DNA of 40,218 nucleotides from a virus. The DNA lies in the IMG/VR virus record IMGVR_UViG_3300034102_003213, positions 1 through 40,218 of that record. One strand, given 5' to 3'. The position numbers and the translations under genes are program-made. Positions 22,800 through 29,725 of this stretch are shown here, piece by piece (positions within the stretch are counted from its first letter, which is position 1; the number at the start of each line of letters is the position of its first letter). Under the pieces are notes generated by a model that had not been told where the DNA came from, ran no database searches, and worked only from the letters and a program-made list of their open reading frames with translations.

Positions 22800-24848
22800 A
22801 TGTTGAAAAAAATCCTAACAAGTCCATGGACAGCACTATTGACTTTGGCACTTATTTTAAGTATAAGAATTGCTGATCCTGCGTTTGTAGAAAGTGTAAG
22901 ACTACGTTACTTTGACACACTAATCACTGATCGTACTGTCACTGTGAGTGAACAAATTCACGTGGTCAACATTGATGATCGTGCCATTGCTCAACGTGGG
23001 CAATTTCCTTTTCCCAGAAATCAGTATGCTGACATTATTCGTCAGTTAGAGGATCGCAATGCCGGAGTGATTGTGTTTAACATATTCATGCCTGATGCGG
23101 ATCGTTTTGGGCAAGACTCCGCCCTGGCTCGGCAACTCAAAGAGAGTTTAGTAGTATTGCCACACATGGCCACCAACGAAGACACTGTGTCCAAACATGT
23201 GCCCTACAGACCCGGAGTTTCTGTAATAGGCACTGGTTTGCCGGGCATAGCATATCGAAGTATTCAACCCAACGTGAGGTCACTAAATGAAACAGCAAGC
23301 GGTATTGGTATTGTTAACACTTTGCCTGAAATCGACGGCGTTGTACGCCGAGTCCCCCAAGTCGTCACAGTTGGAGAACAAGTCTATCCCTCCATCAGTC
23401 TTGAAACGCTTAGAGTCCTTGCCGGAGATCCCAGCTTCCAGGTCCGAGTCAATGACGGAAGCGTTGAAGCAGTTAGAATTCCACAGTTTGGAAAAATTCC
23501 AACAGACAGTTACGGTAGAGTCTGGGTGGATTGGTCATCCCAACCGCAAGAACACTCCTTGGCTGATTTGCCAAAGGACTTCCAAGGTGGAATTGTCATT
23601 GTCGGACTCACAGCTCGCGGGCTCAACAACCCCGTCGCAACTGCAAGAGGAGAAGTCTATCCGCACTATTTGCAAGCCAGTGTACTAGAAACCGTGGCCG
23701 CAGGCACAAATATTGTGCGCCCAGACTACGCTGACGGAGTCGAAATACTTGTTATCTTAACAGCAGGTGTGTTATTATTAATTCTTACAAGGTGGGTGTA
23801 TGTTGGTCTTATCTCGTTGGTTGGAATATGCGCTGTACTTGCGTATGGCAGTTACTTTAGTTTTGTCAATTACCTTTGGTTATTTGACGTTACCCTCCCA
23901 ATCGCGGGCATTGTCCTCGTTGGACTACACGCCTACGGAGTCAAATTTGTCTCAGAGTTCCTCCAAAAACAAGCAATCAAAAAGCAATTTGCAGGCTACT
24001 GTTCCAAGGAAGTTGTAGAGCTGTTGCAAAAAGATCCAGACTTGATCAAGCGTGGTGTACGTAAAGATGTGTCAGTTATGTTCAGTGACCTACGTGGTTT
24101 TACTCCTATTGGCGAACACTACGGTGATGACGTTGCCGGGCTTGGCAAATACATGAATGGCTATATGGATGCTATCAGTCAACCAATGCTGGACAACAAG
24201 GGCATGATCATAAAGTATGTAGGTGATGCTTCCATGCACATACACGGTGCTCCTATTGAAGATCCTAATCATGCTAGAACTATTGTTCAAGTAGGTTTAG
24301 AGATGTTGGATGCTGTAGATGAATATACCAAGCTGATGGAAGCACAAGGCTTGCCACCAGCCGCAATGGGCTGGGGTTGTAACTCAGGGATTGGCTTTAT
24401 TGGTGAGATGGGTTCCACAGAACGACACAGCTATGACATTTTAGGTGACATGGTTAGCACAGCCGCACGTTTAGAAGCACGTTGTAAGGCTTATGGCGTA
24501 CTATGTATTATTGGTGCTGAAACATACAATCGCACTAAAGACGACTTCTTCTACTTGTTGTTGGACAACTTACAGCCTAAGGGCAAGACTGTGGCAGACT
24601 TGATCTACACAGTACTGCGAACACGTGGTGCGGATTATACTAAAGAACTTGGAACACACAATAAGATGCATGCCTTATACAAAGAAAAACAGTTTGATGC
24701 GGCTGTTATCTTGTGTGAAGAATTACACGGCAAGTTTGGCGGACAAATGGACAAGTACTACAAAATGTGGATTGAACGTTGCGACTTTATGAAACAACAA
24801 GACTTACCCAGTAACTGGAACGGTGAGTTTGTTGCCCACGAAAAGTAA
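22800..24848 (+). CDS. CHASE2-domain class III adenylate/guanylate cyclase
   Basis: A 682-aa membrane sensor-cyclase. One N-terminal membrane helix (about 10-25) leads to an extracytoplasmic CHASE2 domain (about 28-300). Three helices follow at about 310-330, 335-355 and 363-385, then a class III cyclase from about residue 420. Visible catalytic parts: metal Asp in FSDLRGFT (about 430), K-x-x-G-D in IKYVGDAS (about 472-476), and YDILGD (about 544-549), whose Asp favours ATP over GTP. The usual Asn of V-N-x-A-A-R is Ser (MVSTAARLEARC), so activity may be reduced. Start is the ATG at 22800; a TTG lies one codon upstream. It converges on the curli-type block; CHASE2 cyclases and FecR proteins are often neighbours in bacteria. 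Confidence 0.93.
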   Translation: MLKKILTSPWTALLTLALILSIRIADPAFVESVRLRYFDTLITDRTVTVSEQIHVVNIDDRAIAQRGQFPFPRNQYADIIRQLEDRNAGVIVFNIFMPDADRFGQDSALARQLKESLVVLPHMATNEDTVSKHVPYRPGVSVIGTGLPGIAYRSIQPNVRSLNETASGIGIVNTLPEIDGVVRRVPQVVTVGEQVYPSISLETLRVLAGDPSFQVRVNDGSVEAVRIPQFGKIPTDSYGRVWVDWSSQPQEHSLADLPKDFQGGIVIVGLTARGLNNPVATARGEVYPHYLQASVLETVAAGTNIVRPDYADGVEILVILTAGVLLLILTRWVYVGLISLVGICAVLAYGSYFSFVNYLWLFDVTLPIAGIVLVGLHAYGVKFVSEFLQKQAIKKQFAGYCSKEVVELLQKDPDLIKRGVRKDVSVMFSDLRGFTPIGEHYGDDVAGLGKYMNGYMDAISQPMLDNKGMIIKYVGDASMHIHGAPIEDPNHARTIVQVGLEMLDAVDEYTKLMEAQGLPPAAMGWGCNSGIGFIGEMGSTERHSYDILGDMVSTAARLEARCKAYGVLCIIGAETYNRTKDDFFYLLLDNLQPKGKTVADLIYTVLRTRGADYTKELGTHNKMHALYKEKQFDAAVILCEELHGKFGGQMDKYYKMWIERCDFMKQQDLPSNWNGEFVAHEK

Positions 24849-24856
24849 TTACTTTT
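24841..24856. terminator. Palindrome covering two convergent stop codons
   Basis: AAAAGTAATTACTTTT contains TAA on both strands and is flanked by CG and TATTTTCG, so it may act as a bidirectional terminator. Confidence 0.55.
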
Positions 24857-25178
24857 TATTTTCGTCTAACTTGGTAGCCTCATCAAACTTTTGATTGGCC
24901 TCTTGTTCAACTTTCATTTGTTCCATCACACGATCACCTTCAATCATCTTGCCACGCAAATGCAACACTGTGTTGACTTTTTGATTCAAACGAATAAGAT
25001 CATTGTCCAACATGCGTATGCGGTCAATGAGAGCAATCAACACAGTGTTGGCATCATTGATAACAGGTTTGACTTCTTTGGTGGCCCATTCCCAAACATA
25101 CTTGATGATGTAGCCCATGCCCACAGCCATCACAATAGGAAAGCCATATTTGTTTACTAAATCTACTACTTCACTCAT
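24849..25178 (-). CDS. Small membrane protein with coiled coil, holin/YvrJ-like
   Basis: A 109-aa protein starting MSEVVDLVNKYGFPIVMAVG, with one hydrophobic helix (GFPIVMAVGMGYIIKYVWEW) and a charged coiled-coil tail. The short LGFPI-type helix recalls YvrJ/BhlA-type small phage membrane proteins, some of which act as holins. It shares its layout, the GFPI motif and a LxxRI(x)n DLIRL segment with the protein at 25562-25843, so the two are probably paralogues. It overlaps the gene at 25175 by ATGA. The function is inferred; no lysis gene was recognised next to it. Confidence 0.75.
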   Translation of the reverse strand: MSEVVDLVNKYGFPIVMAVGMGYIIKYVWEWATKEVKPVINDANTVLIALIDRIRMLDNDLIRLNQKVNTVLHLRGKMIEGDRVMEQMKVEQEANQKFDEATKLDENKK

Positions 25179-25360
25179 TTTGTAGATCCTTCCAATACAA
25201 ATTGAACCATGGGGTCTACCTGGTGCAATCTTATTTTTCCATTGACTTCAACCATCTGCCAGAACTGCCCGGGCTTCCAGCCCAGTTTCTCAGTGTTTAA
25301 TTCTTGATCAGGCACAATGTATCCCGGCCCCAGGTCCCAATTATAATCTACATATAGCAT
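25175..25360 (-). CDS. Small hypothetical soluble protein
   Basis: A 61-aa protein starting MLYVDYNWDLGPGYIVPDQE. The start was chosen because AAGGAAAG precedes it; a longer open frame extends upstream but lacks such a site. It includes GWKPGQFWQMVEVNGKIRLH, a small beta-rich look. It sits between two membrane-protein genes, overlapping both. Function unknown. Confidence 0.75.
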   Translation of the reverse strand: MLYVDYNWDLGPGYIVPDQELNTEKLGWKPGQFWQMVEVNGKIRLHQVDPMVQFVLEGSTK

Positions 25361-25562
25361 TGTACTTTCCTTTTTGACGTTTGGCTTCGGATACCATGCG
25401 GATCCATTCTTTTTTTGCAGCAAGATCATCTTTCATTCTATCAAGTTTTGTAGCGCGGTAGCTGCCAGTCACACCCAATACCATGATATAACCAATGCCA
25501 AAGCCTAACAAAAGATATGCTATGTAATTTAAATTCAACACAAAATTAACTTCGTAAATCAT
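25341..25562 (-). CDS. Small single-pass membrane protein
   Basis: A 73-aa protein with one long hydrophobic helix (YIAYLLLGFGIGYIMVLGVT) and a basic, helical cytoplasmic tail (RMKDDLAAKKEWIRMVSEAK). It overlaps the upstream gene by one base (TGATG-like) and the downstream one by 20 bases. Together with its neighbours it forms a run of four small genes directly after fecR. Function unknown. Confidence 0.75.
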   Translation of the reverse strand: MIYEVNFVLNLNYIAYLLLGFGIGYIMVLGVTGSYRATKLDRMKDDLAAKKEWIRMVSEAKRQKGKYNAICRL

Positions 25563-25843
25563 CAGTCCCTCCGAGCATCGTTTTTACCGTCGGCTCGTGC
25601 AATACGATCCACATCGGGTTTGAGACCCAGCGCATTTGACACAATGGTATCAATGCGAACCACATCATGATTCATGGTCTTTACACGATTGTCGAGTGCT
25701 GTGATGATGCCGGCCATGCCTTTGATTGCACTTAGTACACCGGCTAACAACAGTTTGATTGTGAGATACACAAAGTATCCGCCTGCTAATGCCACTGCTA
25801 TTGGAAATCCCAGATCACCAATTAACTTGAAGATGTCCCCCAT
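25562..25843 (-). CDS. Small membrane protein, paralogue of the 24849 gene
   Basis: A 93-aa protein starting MGDIFKLIGDLGFPIAVALA, with a hydrophobic helix (GFPIAVALAGGYFVYL) that runs into a second hydrophobic stretch, then a charged helix with LDNRVKTMNHDVVRIDTIVS. The same features occur in the protein at 24849-25178. A good AAGGAGCCAAC site precedes the ATG and a late-type TAAATA lies inside the fecR stop region. Holin- or YvrJ-like function is an inference. Confidence 0.8.
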   Translation of the reverse strand: MGDIFKLIGDLGFPIAVALAGGYFVYLTIKLLLAGVLSAIKGMAGIITALDNRVKTMNHDVVRIDTIVSNALGLKPDVDRIARADGKNDARRD

Positions 25844-25867
25844 GTTGGCTCCTTATTTTTATAGTAG

Positions 25868-25873
25868 TATTTA
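25868..25873 (-). promoter_or_regulatory. T4-late-like promoter element overlapping fecR stop
   Basis: Minus-strand TAAATA in CAATAAATACTAC; the TAA is the fecR stop codon. It would drive the four small genes down to 24849. Confidence 0.55.
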
Positions 25874-26947
25874 TTGACTTTGGACAATGGTAATTGTGGT
25901 GGTACCACCTGTGTTGATTTTTTGATAAACAGGAACACCATCCTGTTGCAAATCTAGTACGGCCCCTTGCTCCTTGGGAACAGTTAGTTCAAAAATATGA
26001 GTGCTATATCTAGTTAAAATCAGCTGTTCTTGATCATCTACCCGCCATTTTAATCCTGAGCCAGCGTCATAGCCAGGCAGCATGCTCAGCGTGGTTGACA
26101 TGGCTTCTTGTGTGGCTGATAGAGCTGCACTCACAGCATCCAACACATTGGGCAACAGTTCATCTTCTAGCTCATTACGATCCAGTCGGTTGAATGCATC
26201 CAGCTGATTATCTAAATCTGCAGGTTTTAAAAAGTCTCGATCAAGAAAATTCACATCCAACGCTGTTCGAGCATCTCGTTTTGTGTCCCGGTTTTCTTCG
26301 TTGATTTCTCGGGGTCGGCTAATGATCAGCATGTTGTTGATATTGGCCTGATCAATAGTCAACACAACTGGTCTAGTAGGCGGTGTATCTAGTGTGGAAA
26401 CCAGTGTGGCTTGGTAGGCCTGTGTCATCAGTATGCTACCAGATTGATTGGATACTTCAATAGCGCCTGTCACACATGTTTTCTCGTCACAACTGGGCAA
26501 CAGCATTATTAAACTGCGACCCAGCTCGTCTACTGTCATTGAAAAGTCTGTGCCACGCACAGCAATTGACGCTGTGGGTGTGGTGACTGCCACCTGTTGT
26601 GGGGAGTTTTTGGCAATTTGGCCCGATGCATATCTAGCTGTGCCCAATGCCACTTTCATGGCCAACTTGCCTGTGCCTGACTTTGGATCATACACGAAGT
26701 CATCAATTATCAGCTTTGACTGTTCGGTAATTTTTACTTTGGTGGCATCTTCAAAGGTAAGCTCGGCCCGAGATCTGGCCGTGACAATGGTGTCATTCAT
26801 TTCCACTGCGGTATTCACAGCACTGGGTATGCTTTTTCTCGCCCGTACTATTTCAGTAGGGCCACTTTGTTCAGTGACCTTACCTACTCCGGACCAAGCA
26901 TTAGTCAGACTGAGTAATACTGATATTAATGTTATTGCCCGAAGCAT
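25871..26947 (-). CDS. FecR-domain exported protein
   Basis: A 358-aa protein with a signal peptide (MLRAITLISVLLSLTNAWS). An alternative GTG start lies four codons upstream; this ATG gives the better signal. The FecR domain spans about residues 25-170, with SRAELTFEDATKVKITEQSK and TTPTASIAVRGTDFSMTVDE, the strongly conserved part of this beta-rich domain. The rest has helices and no recognised fold. FecR domains sense or bind at the envelope and are often found next to CHASE2 cyclases in bacterial genomes. The gene starts inside the curlin gene by 47 bases, so it is translated with the curli-type operon. The role is likely periplasmic or cell-surface assembly (inference). Confidence 0.9.
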   Translation of the reverse strand: MLRAITLISVLLSLTNAWSGVGKVTEQSGPTEIVRARKSIPSAVNTAVEMNDTIVTARSRAELTFEDATKVKITEQSKLIIDDFVYDPKSGTGKLAMKVALGTARYASGQIAKNSPQQVAVTTPTASIAVRGTDFSMTVDELGRSLIMLLPSCDEKTCVTGAIEVSNQSGSILMTQAYQATLVSTLDTPPTRPVVLTIDQANINNMLIISRPREINEENRDTKRDARTALDVNFLDRDFLKPADLDNQLDAFNRLDRNELEDELLPNVLDAVSAALSATQEAMSTTLSMLPGYDAGSGLKWRVDDQEQLILTRYSTHIFELTVPKEQGAVLDLQQDGVPVYQKINTGGTTTITIVQSQ

Positions 26948-27527
26948 TGACAGTTGCACTTTGAGTATTCATACCACTTTGTGCTACAGTGATTGCATTT
27001 GGAGTAGCACCAGAACCTGACCCAGTAACATTGATTGTGGCTGAGTTGGCGCCTGATCCTGAACTGCTGTGTGTGACATGGTTATAGTCCCCTTGCACTG
27101 TGATATTACTGGTGTGTGCTCCACCATTGGTGCCCAGGATACTTTGCACATCATTATTGTCACCTGTTATGGTATGCGTGATTGCAGACCCGCTACAGCT
27201 GGCGCTGATGCTGGTTCCGCATGTGATGGTCTGTTGGTTGCTGTCTCCTGTGACAACTGATGTTACATTGGTACCAGCACCATTGACCAACATAGCCAGT
27301 TGATTGCTGCCGCCAGATTGTTCAACGTAAACTACATTCTGACCACCACCAATAAAGGCCGGCGCCAACGCACTACCAATGGTATTGTTGCTACCTGCTT
27401 GTTTTAACGTCACAGTGGCATTATCGCCAACTTGATCTATATAAATTTCATTTGCAGCTTGAACGTGCGATAAAGCCATCATGCTCAATGCAAATATTGT
27501 CCCTTTGAGAGATCTTGTTATTTTCAT
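26901..27527 (-). CDS. Curlin-repeat (CsgA/CsgB-like) amyloid-type fibre protein
   Basis: A 208-aa protein with a signal peptide ending at SHVQA. The mature part has imperfect repeats of Gln/Asn-rich beta turns: IYIDQVGDNATVTLKQAGSN, VYVEQSGGSNQLAMLVNGAG, ITGDNNDVQSILG, ITVQGDYNHVTHSS and ITVAQSGMNTQSATV. This x-Q-x-G-x-N-x pattern and the near absence of charge are typical of curlins, which form amyloid fibres on the cell surface. A CTCGTSISASC segment may form a disulfide, unusual for curlins. It overlaps csgG by ATGA and is followed by fecR. The fibre could coat infected cells or glue cells together (inference). Confidence 0.85.
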   Translation of the reverse strand: MKITRSLKGTIFALSMMALSHVQAANEIYIDQVGDNATVTLKQAGSNNTIGSALAPAFIGGGQNVVYVEQSGGSNQLAMLVNGAGTNVTSVVTGDSNQQTITCGTSISASCSGSAITHTITGDNNDVQSILGTNGGAHTSNITVQGDYNHVTHSSSGSGANSATINVTGSGSGATPNAITVAQSGMNTQSATVNASGNNINISITQSD

Positions 27528-28348
27528 TTTTGTTTTGTGGGAGAGTTACTATCCTCATCCGCACTCCTTGGGTTTGTGCCCTTTTTGTATGACCAAAGTT
27601 TCCGTTTTGCTCCTTCTTGGATCATTTCGTACACCGCTTGTTCAATGGCTATTCGAACAGCGTATGTGGTGGGCTCATTAATCGCAGCCCCGTTCTCAAG
27701 TTCAACACTGGTTGTGCCAAGGTCAACAAATCTGAGAACTCCTTGATTGTGAGCGGTACTGAAAACAGTTTTACTCACAGCCGTATTCAGCAACACTTCC
27801 CCGGTGTTGACTGAAACTACTCGCATGGAAATAACAATTTCATCCACGCGATATTGTGTACTGACCCCAACCCCCAGTATTCTAGCGCCACGGCCACCAG
27901 ATGTTATGTTGGTGTCATACCCAATGATGCCGCCTTCAATCATGAGTCCGGCCACCAAGAGTGGTTTGAGTGGCTTGGCGTCTTTGCCTTCGTACACTTC
28001 GCGTTGATTACGGATCAGTTGACGTTCTTTGATCAAGTTGTCCAAACTCACACGTTCAACCACTGTGAACCAATTGGGGGTGTCTTGCAAGGCCTTGATC
28101 AAAAACACTTCAGCACCTTGTGTGACTGCTGTAGAAAACAGCGCCAGCTTGTCGTTGTTTTTTTTCTGGCCGGTCTTGTCCACAAATCCATACACAGCAA
28201 CTGGTATTCTTGGTCCATCCAATTCAGGCAAGGTGGTCAACAGATTCTGTCGTGGCACTAATTTGGGTGGCTGTGCATCAAATTGGCTTTGATCCAAACT
28301 GGCACAACCAGACACAACCAACAACAATGATAAAAACAGTGCTTTCAT
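27524..28348 (-). CDS. csgG: CsgG-like curli secretion channel, outer-membrane lipoprotein
   Basis: CsgG forms the nonameric outer-membrane pore that exports curlin. The 274-aa protein starts with a lipoprotein signal (MKALFLSLLLVVSGCAS, Cys 15) and keeps family segments: RIPVAVYGFVDKTGQ, FTVVERVSLDNLIKERQLIR, MIEGGIIGYDTNITSGG and RGARILGVGVSTQYRVDEI. The start is the ATG at 28348; the frame opens one TTG codon earlier. TGATG couples it to csgF. Curli-type genes have, to my memory, been seen in SAR11-infecting myophages, so this is likely a related phage cassette. Confidence 0.93.
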   Translation of the reverse strand: MKALFLSLLLVVSGCASLDQSQFDAQPPKLVPRQNLLTTLPELDGPRIPVAVYGFVDKTGQKKNNDKLALFSTAVTQGAEVFLIKALQDTPNWFTVVERVSLDNLIKERQLIRNQREVYEGKDAKPLKPLLVAGLMIEGGIIGYDTNITSGGRGARILGVGVSTQYRVDEIVISMRVVSVNTGEVLLNTAVSKTVFSTAHNQGVLRFVDLGTTSVELENGAAINEPTTYAVRIAIEQAVYEMIQEGAKRKLWSYKKGTNPRSADEDSNSPTKQK

Positions 28349-28788
28349 CAAAATGCAAAACTCGCTAGTGGCACAGTTATTTCTGTGCGATTGCCATTGC
28401 TTTCCAGAATGGTCAATGTTACATCACTAGAGCTTTTGACCCAGCTGATGTTGGTGCCTTGAAAATCCAAACTGCCTGTGGTGCCGCCGCCGCTGAACAA
28501 CGAGTCTGCTAACTGCTTGCTCAACTGAGCATAGATGCGACTTTCTACGTTGACCAGGAATTTGGCTATGTTGGTTTGTTTGGCCGCAAGCTCAGCCTTG
28601 GCCAGCTTGCTTGCTTCTTCTTCTTTAAGTTTTTGACGGCGTGTGGCTTCTAATTGTTCAATTGTGAGAACGTGGCTGCTATACCCAATGCCATTGAACG
28701 CAGGCGAATTGAACTGATGTACTAGTTCAGTGGCTGAAACTCCAGCTGCAACCAGCATCAAGGCAAATGTTGTTATTGTTGTTTTCAT
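28348..28788 (-). CDS. csgF: CsgF-like curli assembly factor
   Basis: CsgF binds the extracellular mouth of CsgG and links it to the nucleating curlin. The 146-aa protein has a signal peptide (MKTTITTFALMLVAAGVSA) and then TELVHQFNSPAFNGIGYSSH, which matches the mature CsgF N-terminus (ELVHQFxNPxFGG) that plugs CsgG. The length is near E. coli CsgF (138 aa). It is the first gene of the minus-strand curli operon (csgF, csgG, curlin, fecR). A late-type TAAATA element lies upstream inside a terminator hairpin. No csgE was found in this window. Confidence 0.92.
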   Translation of the reverse strand: MKTTITTFALMLVAAGVSATELVHQFNSPAFNGIGYSSHVLTIEQLEATRRQKLKEEEASKLAKAELAAKQTNIAKFLVNVESRIYAQLSKQLADSLFSGGGTTGSLDFQGTNISWVKSSSDVTLTILESNGNRTEITVPLASFAF

Positions 28789-28823
28789 AGAAAAGCCCCA
28801 TGTAGTATTTACACGGGGCTTCT
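28789..28823 (-). terminator. Terminator hairpin with a late promoter in its loop
   Basis: Read on the minus strand, AGAAGCCCC pairs with GGGGCTTTTCT. It would end the transcript of the gene at 28843. The loop contains GTGTAAATACTAC, a late-type element (28806-28811) for csgF. Confidence 0.7.
28806..28811 (-). promoter_or_regulatory. T4-late-like promoter element for the curli operon
   Basis: Minus-strand TAAATA in TGTAAATACTAC, 18 bases upstream of the csgF ATG. Confidence 0.55.
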
Positions 28824-28842
28824 ATGATAATATAACGCGAGT

Positions 28843-29175
28843 TTATTGTTTAGGAGCTTTTTTTGCTCTGGGCTTGGCAGGTGCTTGTGGTGCCACAGTT
28901 TTTTTCACAGCGGGACCTCTTTTGGCTGGTGGCCGTTTAGCTGGTATCTGTTTGGCGGGTGTCACAACTGGTTTGTCTGTATCGTGTATGGCATACGACA
29001 TTTCTGCAACAAATTTTACTTCTGCAGATGGCTCAGGCACCTTGTATGGGGCTGATTCTGCCGGTTTGGTAAGAGTGTCCAAACTGTGTGACCCATCGGG
29101 TTTTTGTTTGTTGAAATTGGTGTAAGCCCAATAGCCAATCAATCCAATAACAATAACTGCAATTATAATTTCCAT
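28843..29175 (-). CDS. Membrane-anchored Lys/Pro/Ala-rich protein
   Basis: A 110-aa protein with one N-terminal membrane helix (MEIIIAVIVIGLIGYWAYTN). The middle is charged, and the tail is low-complexity (KQIPAKRPPAKRGPAVKKTV, then APAKPRAKKAPK), like histone H1 tails. It may bind nucleic acid or acidic cell-wall polymers. A clear AGGAGA site and a CTAAATA late element precede it. It lies upstream of the curli operon and is separated from it by a hairpin terminator. Confidence 0.8.
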   Translation of the reverse strand: MEIIIAVIVIGLIGYWAYTNFNKQKPDGSHSLDTLTKPAESAPYKVPEPSAEVKFVAEMSYAIHDTDKPVVTPAKQIPAKRPPAKRGPAVKKTVAPQAPAKPRAKKAPKQ

Positions 29176-29195
29176 GATAAAATTCTCCTGTGCTA

Positions 29196-29201
29196 TATTT
29201 A
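29196..29201 (-). promoter_or_regulatory. T4-late-like promoter element
   Basis: Minus-strand TAAATA in ACTAAATATAGC, the CTAAATA form used by T4-like cyanophages, followed by AGGAGA and the ATG at 29175. Confidence 0.65.
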
Positions 29202-29253
29202 GTATGCCGTTTTTGGATTTGCGTTTTTAGTGACAGCTCACTACAAAAAGATG

Positions 29254-29283
29254 TTGCACTGCAATATAATTATCATATATAAT
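29254..29283 (+). promoter_or_regulatory. Sigma70-type promoter for the phasin-like gene
   Basis: TTGCAC, 18-base spacer, TATAAT, with a leader of about 55 bases that contains a GGACGC...GGGTCC inverted repeat and TTAAGGAG. Confidence 0.7.
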
Positions 29284-29344
29284 ACTACATAGGACGCTGG
29301 ATAGGCCGGGTCCTATAGCAACTTGCTTAATTAAGGAGAACACT

Positions 29345-29617
29345 ATGTTTACAGCAGACGCATTCATCGACACCGTACAAACCGGTAAAAAAACTTGGGT
29401 CAACACTTTTGTCACAAACGAATTGGTAAAAGACGCAATGATCAAGTTCATTGACAACCAAGCCGAATACACCAAGAAAGCATTCAAAGCAACCACAGAC
29501 GCCGCAACCACTGTGGCCAGCGAAACTGTGAAAGCCGTGCAAGAAACCACCAAATTTGACTATGTGAAATTTGGCGAAGGCATCATGAAGGCTTACACAG
29601 CAACTTCTAAAAAGTAA
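29345..29617 (+). CDS. Phasin-like protein
   Basis: A 90-aa helical, lysine- and alanine-rich protein (MFTADAFIDTVQTGKKTWVN, then IKFIDNQAEYTKKAFKATTD). This resembles short phasins, which coat polyhydroxyalkanoate granules and can bind DNA or act as chaperones. Phasin-like proteins in phages are uncommon. The strong TTAAGGAG site, its own promoter and its own terminator suggest high expression. The host probably makes PHA if this is a true phasin (inference). Confidence 0.65.
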   Translation: MFTADAFIDTVQTGKKTWVNTFVTNELVKDAMIKFIDNQAEYTKKAFKATTDAATTVASETVKAVQETTKFDYVKFGEGIMKAYTATSKK

Positions 29618-29635
29618 TACTCAAGTATTACATCC

Positions 29636-29665
29636 AAAGCCCTGTCATTTTGGCGGGGCTTTTTC
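29636..29665 (+). terminator. Rho-independent terminator after the phasin-like gene
   Basis: AAAGCCC pairs with GGGCTTT across a 13-base loop, followed by TTC. A second inverted repeat (GTAATAC-TCAA-GTATTAC, 29614-29631) overlaps the stop codon. Confidence 0.85.
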
Positions 29666-29694
29666 TTGACTGGAAATTCCCGATCTGCTATACT
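29666..29694 (+). promoter_or_regulatory. Sigma70-type early promoter
   Basis: TTGACT, 17-base spacer, TATACT preceded by TGC. The leader TATGGACATATTAACGCAAA recurs at 29976. Confidence 0.88.
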
Positions 29695-29725
29695 ATGGAC
29701 ATATTAACGCAAAAGGAGCTCAGAT

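Noticed and set aside
26448-27020. 190-aa plus-strand ORF opposite fecR
   Set aside because: It is antisense to two well-supported genes (FecR and curlin) and has no start signals.
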